56,997 bases of DNA, taken from positions 1 through 56,997 of the IMG/VR virus record IMGVR_UViG_3300044655_000346; one strand, 5' to 3'. A program made the translations under genes and the position numbers. This document shows positions 16,421-23,383 of the stretch, in pieces (position 1 is the first letter of the stretch; each line of letters begins with the position of its first letter). The stretch is from a virus. The notes under the pieces are model-generated. The model ran no database searches. It had not been told where the DNA came from and worked only from the letters and a program-made list of their open reading frames with translations.

Positions 16421-16960
16421 ATTGACCCGTTCACCGCCGCCCTAGCTGCTATTGCTGCAATAAAGCAAGGGGTTGCCCTTTATAAGGACATAAAACAAAC
16501 TGGCGGTGAACTTCACAAGATAACCAAAGAAATCTCTGGTTATATAGGTCAGTTCTTTGAGGCCAATGAAGAGGTCAAAAAGGAGGCGGAAGAGCAAAAG
16601 CGTAACCCTCCTAAATCAAAATCTCTAAAGACGCAAGCACTTGAAAATGTCTTTAACCAGATAGAGTTAGAGCGTCAAGCTGTTGAGTTACGTGAGTTTC
16701 TCATCTATCATGTAGACCCTGCTCTCGGTGCGGTGTGGACAAGATTTGAAGAAGAGTATGCTCGGCTGCGGGAAGAAGAGGAAAGAGAGAGGGGAGAGCA
16801 AGAAGAGAAGGATAGGAGAGCGGCATGGCAACGAAGGCAAATGCTAAACAAACTCCAAGACAAAGCTCTGTTAATCGGAGCAGTCCTCCTAGTTACTATA
16901 TACCTCCACCTCCTCCTATGGTCAATAAGTCTGATGAAGAAGACAACACAAGACTATTGA
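16421..16960 (+). CDS. ATT-initiated membrane/coiled-coil protein (B)
   Basis: 179 residues if started at ATT 16421-16423, six bases after AGGGG (16410-16414). The frame reads (I/M)DPFTAALAAIAAIKQGVAL, then a charged helix to ~145 (YARLREEEERERGEQEEKD), then a C-terminal membrane segment (ALLIGAVLLVTIYLHLLLW) with a short tail. No ATG/GTG/TTG occurs in frame before GTG 16733. The phage A homologue 45188-45886 uses the same ATT-GAY-CC start in the same context. The last 136 bp are overprinted by the next gene. A lysis-region role is likely; mechanism unknown. Confidence 0.75.
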   Translation: MDPFTAALAAIAAIKQGVALYKDIKQTGGELHKITKEISGYIGQFFEANEEVKKEAEEQKRNPPKSKSLKTQALENVFNQIELERQAVELREFLIYHVDPALGAVWTRFEEEYARLREEEERERGEQEEKDRRAAWQRRQMLNKLQDKALLIGAVLLVTIYLHLLLWSISLMKKTTQDY

Positions 16961-17103
16961 TTGTTTTGGTTTGCCTGATGCTTGTTCTTCCCTTGTTTTT
17001 GTATTTGCTTGCATCTATGTATTTTGATATGCTGTTGCTCAAAGAAGAAATAAAACAACAGCAAGCAATCATCCGCAGGTTATTGATTAAGGATGCCAAA
17101 TGA
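16825..17103 (+). CDS. Overprinted membrane protein (B)
   Basis: 92 residues in a different frame over the 3' end of the preceding gene (136-bp overlap); AGGAG lies 6 bases before the start. It has a Ser/Pro-rich N-terminus (PRQSSVNRSSPPSYYIPPPP), a strong membrane span (LLIVLVCLMLVLPLFLYLLA, ~44-63) and a short helical tail (KEEIKQQQAIIRRLL). The phage A counterpart 45763-46050 has the same layout and YIPP motif. It could be a spanin-like or holin-regulating partner. Overlaps the next gene by ATGA. Confidence 0.75.
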   Translation: MATKANAKQTPRQSSVNRSSPPSYYIPPPPPMVNKSDEEDNTRLLIVLVCLMLVLPLFLYLLASMYFDMLLLKEEIKQQQAIIRRLLIKDAK

Positions 17104-17612
17104 TTCCTATTGTTGCCTCTTTGCTAGGTAGCCTTGCCCAAAATGGACTAGGGTTGCTGTCTTCTGCTATTCAAGCAAAAGGCAAAGACGTTGTAGAAAA
17201 AACACTTGGCGTAAAGATTCCTGACAACCCTACACCAGAAGATGTCGCTAAGTTGCGAGAGCTTCAATATGACCATGAAGAACGCCTGTTAGAGCTTGGC
17301 ATAGAGAAAGCCAAGATGGAACTGGCTGAGTTGGATATGTTGGCAAAAGCCGCTCAAAGTGACGCAGATAACGTGACAGACCGTTGGCAAGCAGATATGT
17401 CATCTGACTCTTGGCTGTCCAAGAACATTCGCCCCATGTCTCTTATTGCCATATTTTCTGGGTATTTCCTGTTTGCCATGATGTCTGCCTTTGGTTATAA
17501 CGCCAACGAGTCTTATGTATCCTTGCTCGGACAGTGGGGGATGCTGATAATGGGTGCTTACTTTGGTGGCAGAACCATTGAAAAACTAGCCGAAATGAAA
17601 GGCAGAAAATGA
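17100..17612 (+). CDS. Holin, GTA_holin_3TM-like
   Basis: 170 residues. N-terminal hydrophobic amphipathic segment (PIVASLLGSLAQNGLGLLSS), helical middle with LRELQYDHEERLLELGIEKA, then the family-typical DRWQADMSSDSWLSKNIRPM followed by two membrane spans (SLIAIFSGYFLFAMMSAFG; LGQWGMLIMGAYFGGRTIEK). This matches 3-span holins first described in gene-transfer agents. It would permeabilise the inner membrane to release the endolysin encoded 730 bp downstream. Confidence 0.82.
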   Translation: MIPIVASLLGSLAQNGLGLLSSAIQAKGKDVVEKTLGVKIPDNPTPEDVAKLRELQYDHEERLLELGIEKAKMELAELDMLAKAAQSDADNVTDRWQADMSSDSWLSKNIRPMSLIAIFSGYFLFAMMSAFGYNANESYVSLLGQWGMLIMGAYFGGRTIEKLAEMKGRK

Positions 17613-17833
17613 AAGCCAAGCTGACTTTCCTTGTGACCTTGATGGTTAGCTTTACTCTGTGCATTGTTGTCGTTGGTATGGTTGGCGTTCTAATGTCTGG
17701 ATTGTTTGACGAAAAAGTTGACAATGCAGAAATCTTCAAGCTCATATCACCAGCGTTCCAGACCATTGTTGGCGGCTTTATTGGCTTGCTGGCTGGCGTG
17801 AAGCTGTCTCATGGTGAAACGGAGGAAAAATGA
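17609..17833 (+). CDS. Small two-span membrane protein, holin/antiholin candidate
   Basis: 74 residues with two spans, about 6-32 (FLVTLMVSFTLCIVVVGMVG) and 47-64 (SPAFQTIVGGFIGLLAGVK), and a short acidic end. It overlaps the upstream holin and the downstream endolysin by ATGA each, so the three are translationally coupled. It may be a second holin or a regulator of the first. Confidence 0.7.
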   Translation: MKAKLTFLVTLMVSFTLCIVVVGMVGVLMSGLFDEKVDNAEIFKLISPAFQTIVGGFIGLLAGVKLSHGETEEK

Positions 17834-18171
17834 GCCTCAACACAGAACAAGCCGCATTTTTGCTGGACATGTGTAAGTTGATTACCTACTCTACAGAACA
17901 AGGGTTTGTCGTTACAGGTGGGGAACTTGCCCGTACACCTGAACAACAGGCCATTTATTTCAAGACAGGTCGGTCTAAGACCATGAATTCCATCCACCTG
18001 AAGAGGTGCGCCATAGACTTGAACTTCTTCAAGAATGGAAAGATAATCTGGAGCAAGGAAATCATTGCGCCTTTGGGTGCATACTGGGAGTCCTTGCACC
18101 CTAAGAACAGGTGGGGAGGTAACTTCAAGTCGCTTGTTGACTGCCCCCATTTTGAGAGGAATGTAGGATGA
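17830..18171 (+). CDS. Endolysin, M15 family peptidase (phage B)
   Basis: 113 residues. Zinc-peptidase motifs of the M15 family are visible: S54IHLKRCAIDLN (His56, Asp63 ligands), W86ESLHPKNRWGGNF and D104CPHFER (His107 ligand). Such enzymes cleave peptide bonds in the peptidoglycan stem. The protein is short for the family and has no cell-wall-binding domain or signal peptide, so it needs the adjoining holins. Phage A has a different M15 subtype at 46842-47309. Confidence 0.88.
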   Translation: MSLNTEQAAFLLDMCKLITYSTEQGFVVTGGELARTPEQQAIYFKTGRSKTMNSIHLKRCAIDLNFFKNGKIIWSKEIIAPLGAYWESLHPKNRWGGNFKSLVDCPHFERNVG

Positions 18172-18401
18172 AAAAGAAGTTCCCTAACTTATCTGTTGGC
18201 AGAGGAGAGAAGCTCTCTGTGAAGAAGGGTGCGGGACTGACAGCCAAGGGTAGGGCAAAGGCAAACAGAGCCACAGGTAGTAACCTCAAGGCTCCAACCA
18301 AAGATACATCTAATCCTCGCCATAAATCTTTCTGCGCTAGAAGCAGTGGATGGACTGGAGAGCGTGGCAAGGCAGCAAGAAAGAGATGGGGGTGCAGATA
18401 A
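18168..18401 (+). CDS. Small basic Cys-containing phage protein (DUF6321-like)
   Basis: 77 residues, strongly basic. Pattern AGLTAKGRAKANRATGSNLK followed by KDTSNPRHKSFCARSSGW and a Lys/Arg tail. This composition and the GLTAKGR...NRATGSNLKAP pattern are recurrent in phage genomes as a short late protein of unknown function. Coupled to the endolysin by ATGA. Nucleic-acid binding is plausible from charge alone. Confidence 0.75.
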   Translation: MKKKFPNLSVGRGEKLSVKKGAGLTAKGRAKANRATGSNLKAPTKDTSNPRHKSFCARSSGWTGERGKAARKRWGCR

Positions 18402-18547
18402 TGGCATACACACCAAAAGCCCAACGTGGCTTGTACTTCAACATTAACCAACGTAGAGCAGCAGGGTTGCCTCCCAAGCGTCCAGGCATGGCGGGTTACC
18501 CCACCAAAGAAGCGTTTATCAGGTCAAAGAGAACCGCTAAACGCTGA
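18401..18547 (+). CDS. Small basic late protein, last of rightward operon
   Basis: 48 residues: MAYTPKAQRGLYFNINQRRA, then GLPPKRPGMAGYPTKEAFIR and a basic tail. The start at 18401 shares a base with the previous stop (TAATGG); an upstream in-frame ATG at 18350 lies deep in the previous gene and is rejected. Its 3' end overlaps the convergent methyltransferase gene by 11 bp, marking the switch from late (rightward) to early (leftward) genes with no room for a separate terminator. Confidence 0.66.
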   Translation: MAYTPKAQRGLYFNINQRRAAGLPPKRPGMAGYPTKEAFIRSKRTAKR

Positions 18548-19001
18548 CCTTCTCTAGCTCTGCTATCAGGTGAGGGCCGTGGTAACGCATGTTTAGAATG
18601 CGGAACTTTCCCTTAAACCCGTACATTTTTGCCCAAGTCTTCTCGTCATCAAAATACTCTGCAAAGGTCAGAGGCGTGATGATGTTGACATGGGTAGGGT
18701 CTTGGAATGCTGGCGCATGTGGAAACGCTGGTGTCGAGGACAAGAACTTACCGCCCACCTTCATCACCCTGTAAACCTCTGACATAAGCTCTACAAACGG
18801 GTATCTACGTTGTGGGACATACAACAGTCTGGGAATGTGTTCCAGAAAGTCATAGGCAGTTACAAAGTCAAAATGGTCATCAGGATGAGGGATAGGCTCA
18901 ATAGCCAGGTCAGCGTCCTGAATATCAAGTCCTATCACCTGATTGGCTTGGTAAGGGTTGCGGATGGTTTCACCGCACCCAAGGTCAAGAGAAATGGTCA
19001 C
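18537..19001 (-). CDS. SAM-dependent methyltransferase (class I)
   Basis: 154 residues. Motif I is LDLGCGE (6-12), followed by VIGLDIQDAD, the post-I acidic region, and FDFVTAYDFLEHIPRLLYVP, typical of Methyltransf_11-like enzymes. It is short (no substrate domain) and lacks the DPPY/NPPF motif of N6-adenine DNA methyltransferases, so DNA methylation is not supported. It overlaps the adjoining glycosyltransferase by ATGA, pointing to a joint role in building or capping a glycan. Confidence 0.82.
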   Translation of the reverse strand: MTISLDLGCGETIRNPYQANQVIGLDIQDADLAIEPIPHPDDHFDFVTAYDFLEHIPRLLYVPQRRYPFVELMSEVYRVMKVGGKFLSSTPAFPHAPAFQDPTHVNIITPLTFAEYFDDEKTWAKMYGFKGKFRILNMRYHGPHLIAELEKVSV

Positions 19002-19744
19002 GGTGCAGGTATCAAGCCACCTTCAAACAGGTAGCTTCCAAAATGGCCTAGAACCACCCACGGTGCAGCGTAAATCTTGTACCCATGTCTACGTGCTTCT
19101 TGGCAGAAATAGTAGTCCTCTGACAGCAGTCTGCCCACACCCTCTTCAATAGCACATGCAAAGAACTCCACAATCTTGTCTTGCTTGATTTCGCCAGACA
19201 GGAAAGTAACGTCATTGATATAACTAGGCATCTTAGTAGCAAGGTCTTCTAAACAACTACGCTTTATAAGCATGAAACCTGTACCGCCATTAAAGATTTC
19301 CACAGGCTCATGTGCTGGTACTGTGACTGTGCCTTGATAGTCTTTGAGATTAACCACCAAGCTACCTGTACGGGTCTTCAGCTTGTCAACTTCCACACCC
19401 TCTTTGACTGCCTTTTCTACCTCATGCCAGTTGATTTCCTTCTTAGGGTAAATACCACAGATGATGTCTTTGTCAACCTCAATCATAGGCACGATGTCAG
19501 CGGGATTCCACTTAATATCTGCGTCAATGAACATCAGGTGAGTAGCTTCCTTCTTGTTGAGAAACCCATGTGCAAGAGCGTTTCTGCCCCGCTGAATGAG
19601 GGATTCGTTAAACATGCAGCTAAAGCTCATGTCTATATCGTTTCCCCGCATAACTGTTGTCATGTTGACCAGTGACTGACAGTAGTAGCCTGTGGTCATG
19701 CCACCATACATAGGGGTTGCCACGAAGATGTGTGCCTTGCTCAT
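18998..19744 (-). CDS. Glycosyltransferase, GT-A fold phage type (B)
   Basis: 248 residues. Opens MSKAHIFVATPMYGGMTTGY, then NESLIQRGRNALAHGFLN, THLMFIDADIKWNPADIVPM with the DAD metal motif, NGGTGFMLIKRSCLEDLATK, and LLSEDYYFCQEARRHGYKIY. Plan and motifs parallel the phage A enzyme at 1447-2100. It lies in the early leftward operon between a 62-residue helical protein and the methyltransferase, overlapping both, so a coupled glycan-modifying cassette is likely; acceptor unknown. Confidence 0.83.
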   Translation of the reverse strand: MSKAHIFVATPMYGGMTTGYYCQSLVNMTTVMRGNDIDMSFSCMFNESLIQRGRNALAHGFLNKKEATHLMFIDADIKWNPADIVPMIEVDKDIICGIYPKKEINWHEVEKAVKEGVEVDKLKTRTGSLVVNLKDYQGTVTVPAHEPVEIFNGGTGFMLIKRSCLEDLATKMPSYINDVTFLSGEIKQDKIVEFFACAIEEGVGRLLSEDYYFCQEARRHGYKIYAAPWVVLGHFGSYLFEGGLIPAP

Positions 19745-19929
19745 TGTTGTTGACCCCTGTCTGTCTTCATAATTGCCTGTGCGTCTTCAAAGCCAGCTTG
19801 GTAGGCAATGTTCCACAGTTGTTGCAAAGACATGTTGACCAGGTTGACTGCGTAGTTGATAGAGTTGCCAGCTTTCTTCATGCTGTCTTCACTCATTTGG
19901 ATTTGTTGGGCTTGTTGAACTTCACTCAC
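19741..19929 (-). CDS. Small helical protein
   Basis: 62 residues, Gln/Met-rich helices (MSEVQQAQQIQMSEDSMKKA; NLVNMSLQQLWNIAYQAGFE). No membrane span. Coupled by ATGA overlaps to the nuclease-like gene upstream and the glycosyltransferase downstream. Function unknown. Confidence 0.62.
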   Translation of the reverse strand: MSEVQQAQQIQMSEDSMKKAGNSINYAVNLVNMSLQQLWNIAYQAGFEDAQAIMKTDRGQQQ

Positions 19930-20249
19930 GATATATCCTCAATTCTTAAAACATATTTGTTGGTCTTTGCTGACTTGCGCCAGCCATGAACTTCAATTCT
20001 GATTCCAGCATCCCTGACAAGAGCAAGCGTGTCAGAGGCCATAATCTTTTTTATACGGTCACTGACAGCAGAGGCGGTAACCTGCACTGCCAGAACCTCA
20101 CCCTTCCTGATAGCAAGAAGGTCAGCCCACCCCCACAGGTCTTTTCGTTGTTTGGTGAAACTGTTCCACTTCTCAACTACTTCAACGTGGTAGCCCAACT
20201 CACGAAGGTGAGCCAAGCTACGCTGTGTGGGAGAGACTTTCGTTGCCAT
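19926..20249 (-). CDS. PD-(D/E)xK-like nuclease, VRR-NUC style
   Basis: 107 residues from the ATG at 20249, which overlaps the upstream stop (TGATG). N-terminal helices SPTQRSLAHLRELGYHVEVV and then KDLWGWADLLAIRKGEVLAVQVT: D-x(~12-15)-hydrophobic-x-Q-V-T resembles the catalytic beta-hairpin of restriction-like/Holliday-junction nucleases, with Gln in place of the usual Glu and no following Lys. Hence nuclease activity is uncertain. Sits with recombination genes in the early operon. Confidence 0.62.
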   Translation of the reverse strand: MATKVSPTQRSLAHLRELGYHVEVVEKWNSFTKQRKDLWGWADLLAIRKGEVLAVQVTASAVSDRIKKIMASDTLALVRDAGIRIEVHGWRKSAKTNKYVLRIEDIS

Positions 20250-20398
20250 CAATAGCAGTTGGTGTTGCAGTTATTGCCGTAACAGCAGGTGGTGCAAGTC
20301 ACATACCGACCATCTTGTGAGTAGGTGTGTGTTGTACATGCCGCCCAAACCAAAGAACTAGAAACAGAAAGCCAAGCCGCAATTAAAAAATTTTTCAT
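20249..20398 (-). CDS. Exported Cys-rich mini-protein
   Basis: 49 residues. A clear signal peptide (MKNFLIAAWLSVSSSLVWAA, cleavage after AxA-like WAA/VWA) precedes a ~29-residue mature peptide with six cysteines, including the cluster CTTCCYGNNCNTNCY at the end. A strong RBS AGGAGA lies 5-6 bases before the ATG and the stop overlaps the nuclease start (TGATG), so the gene is real in context. The mature product should be a disulfide-rich periplasmic peptide. No family known to me; envelope-directed or superinfection roles are speculative. Confidence 0.7.
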   Translation of the reverse strand: MKNFLIAAWLSVSSSLVWAACTTHTYSQDGRYVTCTTCCYGNNCNTNCY

Positions 20399-20413
20399 TT
20401 TTCTCTCCTGTGA

Positions 20414-20725
20414 TTAAAAGGGTACATCTTCATCGTCATTACGAGCGGGTCTGCGGTTGTAGGATGGCACAACCTCTTTGTCTCCCCGTTCTTCCTCTCT
20501 CTTCTTCTTGCTCCAGTTATCTTCTTTCAAAGCAAGCAAGCTGTGCCCTCGGCTGGTTGGCTTTTGCCAAGCTGCTATTTTCAACTTCTCACCCGCTTTG
20601 TAGTCCATCTCTAGAACAATGAAGCCCTTAAAGTCTGGCCCTTTGGGAGACTTACGCATCTCCTCTTCTTCCCAGTACATCACGCCTGAACCAGGCATTT
20701 CTTTGTGTGCATTTCCTGTTGACAT
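20414..20725 (-). CDS. SSB-like protein with acidic C-terminal tail
   Basis: 103 residues from ATG 20725, selected for its AAAGGAAAGAA leader; in-frame codons further upstream overlap another gene. Contains GFIVLEMDYKAGEKLKIAAW and a Lys/Glu-rich middle, ending RPARNDDEDVPF. The final acidic D-x-D-V-P-F resembles the protein-docking tail of bacterial and phage ssDNA-binding proteins (DDDIPF). A clear OB-fold signature is not visible, so the call rests on the tail and on the neighbouring RecT and exonuclease. Confidence 0.58.
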   Translation of the reverse strand: MSTGNAHKEMPGSGVMYWEEEEMRKSPKGPDFKGFIVLEMDYKAGEKLKIAAWQKPTSRGHSLLALKEDNWSKKKREEERGDKEVVPSYNRRPARNDDEDVPF

Positions 20726-20735
20726 TTCTTTCCTT

Positions 20736-20900
20736 TCAGAGTGTGTACTTTGCGTACTTCTTGCCATTTTCATTAACCATGTGCGTAAAGATTCTGTGTC
20801 CGTCTTTACGAAGACTTTCGATATGTGCTGCAAGCCTGAAACAACCGAATTCATTTAATGCCTCCATTGGTGTCAGGCTTCTCCCGTTTTGCAACCACAT
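20736..20900 (-). CDS. Small winged-helix/HTH protein
   Basis: 54 residues: MWLQNGRSLTPMEALNEFGC, then FRLAAHIESLRKDGHRI and a beta-wing ending NGKKYAKYTL. The LNxFGxxRLAAxIxxLRxxG pattern is the HTH_39-like family found in many phages and bacteria. The start overlaps the RecT stop as TGATG, indicating translational coupling; a shorter start at Met12 is also possible. Likely DNA-binding; may regulate early genes or act in recombination. Confidence 0.72.
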   Translation of the reverse strand: MWLQNGRSLTPMEALNEFGCFRLAAHIESLRKDGHRIFTHMVNENGKKYAKYTL

Positions 20901-21760
20901 CAAAACGTTTGCTCGTTGAGTCCCGAATCGGGAAGTGGTTGGGACTTGTCGGGCTTTGGGGATACTGTTCCTCCTGATTCAACGATGGCTCCTTTGAGTT
21001 TGACTTTATCCATTGTTGAGAAGTTTTCTGTAACAACCTTGTTGCACTCGGCAAGAGAGGAGAGCTTGTCTGCCTTTTCCTCCAGAGAGTATTTTGGGCT
21101 TGCTGTGATGCGTCCGACCATTTGTGCATACCCGTCTATCCATTCCTGTACGCTTGCGTAGCGTTTGTAGGGTTGGTCAGAGTTCGGGACATATAGCGCA
21201 AACGCTCCGTCCTCAACCAGTTCGACAATCTCAACTTCTGGTATGTCTTGAACCCGCTCAACATTACCCATGAACTTTTCTTTGGGAGTTTCAAAATCCT
21301 GGACTTCCTCAGGCGTATAGACTCCGACAACACAGCCTGGAAAGACGGAACGAATGCCCTCGCTAATGACTCTCGCCCTGAGCATTGCTCTTGGATAGTT
21401 CTTCCAATTATCCTTCGTGGCAATCCCAATTTTCTTGGCTTGAGCCAGTGTCCACGTAAGCTCAAGAGTTCCCCCCGAAGGATGCGAAAACACGCCTGTG
21501 ACCTGCTCATCTGTATATTCCTTCCAGTTAACTGAACCACCAGCTTGCTGAAATCTTGCAAGCATTGCGTCTGCTTTAAGTGCTGGTCTGCCTTGGATGA
21601 CATGAAAGTCACGCATAGCTACTGCGGGGTGTAGGTTCTCGGCTTGGCACAAGAGCATGATTGCCATTGCTTCCTGTGTGTTCTTGAAACCAAACATCTT
21701 GCTACCAGCGGCAACCTCTGCCATCTGCTGCATGTCGTTAAAAGCTACGATATTACTCAT
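20900..21760 (-). CDS. RecT-family ssDNA-annealing protein
   Basis: 286 residues. Family-typical run: AMAIMLLCQAENLHPAVAMR, DFHVIQGRPALKADAMLARF, then FSHPSGGTLELTWTLAQAKK, KDNWKNYPRAMLRARVISEG and IRSVFPGCVVGVYTPEEVQD. The C-terminal ~100 residues are variable and acidic. It would anneal complementary strands produced by the YqaJ-like exonuclease 400 bp upstream, supporting recombination-dependent replication and mosaic exchange. Start follows AAGGAAG. No gene symbol assigned as the subgroup is divergent. Confidence 0.82.
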   Translation of the reverse strand: MSNIVAFNDMQQMAEVAAGSKMFGFKNTQEAMAIMLLCQAENLHPAVAMRDFHVIQGRPALKADAMLARFQQAGGSVNWKEYTDEQVTGVFSHPSGGTLELTWTLAQAKKIGIATKDNWKNYPRAMLRARVISEGIRSVFPGCVVGVYTPEEVQDFETPKEKFMGNVERVQDIPEVEIVELVEDGAFALYVPNSDQPYKRYASVQEWIDGYAQMVGRITASPKYSLEEKADKLSSLAECNKVVTENFSTMDKVKLKGAIVESGGTVSPKPDKSQPLPDSGLNEQTF

Positions 21761-21959
21761 TGGGAACTTCCTTTCTTTGTTTCATCATTAACTGTGCTAC
21801 CTCGTAAGAGTCTTTTACATCATCTGCAAGCAGGGTGCGTTGTCTAGCAATAAAGGTTTGCATGGCAAGACCAGCGAACCAGTCTAGTAAATCCATTCCT
21901 CCGCTCTCTGTTGTCTGACCAGAGGTAGGGTGTTTGTGCATGTAGGGATAGGCTTTCAT
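21753..21959 (-). CDS. Small hypothetical early protein
   Basis: 68 residues with DLLDWFAGLAMQTFIARQRT and a helical tail. The (D/L)DWFAGxA pattern is frequent in small phage and prophage genes of unknown role. The start at 21959 overlaps the upstream gene by ATGT/TGA; a shorter start at Met22 (MDLLDWF) is an alternative. Overlaps the RecT start. Confidence 0.66.
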   Translation of the reverse strand: MKAYPYMHKHPTSGQTTESGGMDLLDWFAGLAMQTFIARQRTLLADDVKDSYEVAQLMMKQRKEVPNE

Positions 21960-22156
21960 GTTGTCACCTTCTTGTGTGGTCTGCCTATCTTCTTGCGTGG
22001 TTGACCGTCTTTGTTGACACCGTTTGGATAGGCTTTCATCAACGCATCTATGCGTGTTGTTTGAATTTCTAATCTACCTGTCAAAAATCCAATATCCCTA
22101 TACAAACATTCAATGTGATGTTGCATAACAGCTTTGTCTTTGCTTGTAAAAAACAT
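21956..22156 (-). CDS. Small basic early protein
   Basis: 66 residues; helical N-terminal part (KDKAVMQHHIECLYRDIGFL, GRLEIQTTRIDALM) and a basic C-terminus (PRKKIGRPHKKVTT) resembling an AT-hook core (GRP). It sits directly after the exonuclease gene. DNA binding is plausible; no family recognised. Confidence 0.64.
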   Translation of the reverse strand: MFFTSKDKAVMQHHIECLYRDIGFLTGRLEIQTTRIDALMKAYPNGVNKDGQPRKKIGRPHKKVTT

Positions 22157-22163
22157 GTGAACC

Positions 22164-23057
22164 TCACTTTAAAAGGAATCTACGAGAACCAGGCATGTCA
22201 CGCATGAACTGCTTGTGAATGTCGGGCATGGCTTCTTGGAACAACTTGGCATCGAACTTAATGCTTGACTTGGCTGACTTCCAAGTGGCAAGGACTTTGC
22301 CATCTATGGTGGTCAGTGTGTCCTTGTCTTGCATGTAACCTCTGACAAGGGTGTCGTACTGCTCTTCCTGTGCTTCTAAAGCCTTGATGTTGGCCTTGAT
22401 TTGGGCAAGGGCCATGCAAGCCTGTTCGACACTGGCTGAAGCTGTTTTAATGCTTTCTGTGCTTGTAGGGTAAAGCAGCTTGACTTGCTCAAGGTCTTCA
22501 GGTGGGAGGGTAGTTTGAGCTTGGACATGTCCCCAGATGACTGCCATTTGCTTGATAAGGTCTTCCTTCTGTTCTTCTGTGATGTTGAAGGGAATGAGGA
22601 GGAATTCCTGACCACCGAATAGTACGGCGAGATAAACCATATCGACAGAGAATACAGCTGCTTCGTGTACCAGTTGAGCCATGTCTGCTGGAGGACAGAC
22701 CCCCGCAATATCGAACTTATTGCGAGTTGCTGCGTTGTAGTTCTTAGCTTCAACGAGAAATGTCTTACCGCCTTGTTTACCAGCAAAGTCAAAATGAGAC
22801 TTAAACCAAGGGTGTTTGGCATGTGTGAGACTCTCCTCAATTTTGGTTAACTCTACGCCTAGCTTGGCCTGTGCGAGTCTGCCGATTACAGGCTCCATGA
22901 CATGACCCATCTGAACTGCTTCAACGTGGGAGATGTCTTCTATTTCCATCTTGCCTTGCTTTGTCAGGATGACTTCGTTGGCTTTGCCGCTGGCTACCTT
23001 GCGAGAGTCCCCTGACCATATGGCAGAGTTACGGGTTTCTGGTGTGAAGTCAGACAT
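22164..23057 (-). CDS. YqaJ-like viral recombinase / exonuclease
   Basis: 297 residues. Lambda-exo/YqaJ PD-(D/E)xK core: SDFTPETRNSAIWSGDSRKV at the N-terminus, Glu55 in GHVMEPVI, Asp90 in SHFDFAG, and Glu103/Lys105 in FLVEAKNYN. The C-terminal third is helical (QIKANIKALEAQEEQYDTLV). The enzyme would resect double-strand ends for RecT. Order exonuclease-small genes-RecT-HTH-SSB-like reproduces a typical phage recombination module. RBS region lies in the overlapping upstream gene. Confidence 0.84.
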   Translation of the reverse strand: MSDFTPETRNSAIWSGDSRKVASGKANEVILTKQGKMEIEDISHVEAVQMGHVMEPVIGRLAQAKLGVELTKIEESLTHAKHPWFKSHFDFAGKQGGKTFLVEAKNYNAATRNKFDIAGVCPPADMAQLVHEAAVFSVDMVYLAVLFGGQEFLLIPFNITEEQKEDLIKQMAVIWGHVQAQTTLPPEDLEQVKLLYPTSTESIKTASASVEQACMALAQIKANIKALEAQEEQYDTLVRGYMQDKDTLTTIDGKVLATWKSAKSSIKFDAKLFQEAMPDIHKQFMRDMPGSRRFLLK

Positions 23058-23307
23058 ACTTGGCCTCCTTGAGCATGAGTTCTTCTTCTTCTGGAGTCAT
23101 CACATGGTCAGCAGCTTCCCAGTTTTCTGCTTCAGGCTTACAACGCCCTGTATTGCGTCTTTCAAGCTCGGCAAAGGGGCGAGTATCCCTTTCCCGAAAT
23201 GAGCCTGTTACAAGGCTTATAGTGAGGTCTTGCCCGCATCTAGCGTTATCGTCTATCTTCCCTGACAAAGAGGGAATTACATACTTGCAGTTTTTGCACA
23301 GCTTCAT
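23050..23307 (-). CDS. Small zinc-knuckle-like protein
   Basis: 85 residues from ATG 23307 (a GTG two codons earlier is possible). Starts MKLCKNCKYVIPSLSGKIDD with a CxxC pair, a third Cys in NARCGQDL and a fourth in TGRCKPEAE, spaced like a small zinc-binding unit. The C-terminus is acidic (MTPEEEELMLKEAKYV). Coupled to the exonuclease gene by overlap. Function unknown. Confidence 0.66.
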   Translation of the reverse strand: MKLCKNCKYVIPSLSGKIDDNARCGQDLTISLVTGSFRERDTRPFAELERRNTGRCKPEAENWEAADHVMTPEEEELMLKEAKYV

Positions 23308-23383
23308 GGTCACGAACCTTTCAGTTAAATGTTGAGGATTAGATTATAAGCACAGTTAATTAGATGATGCAACAGTTATTTTT

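Noticed and set aside
18537-19001. DNA adenine methyltransferase protecting GATC
   Set aside because: The enzyme has class I motif I but no DPPY/NPPF catalytic motif and no target-recognition domain; it is paired with a glycosyltransferase.
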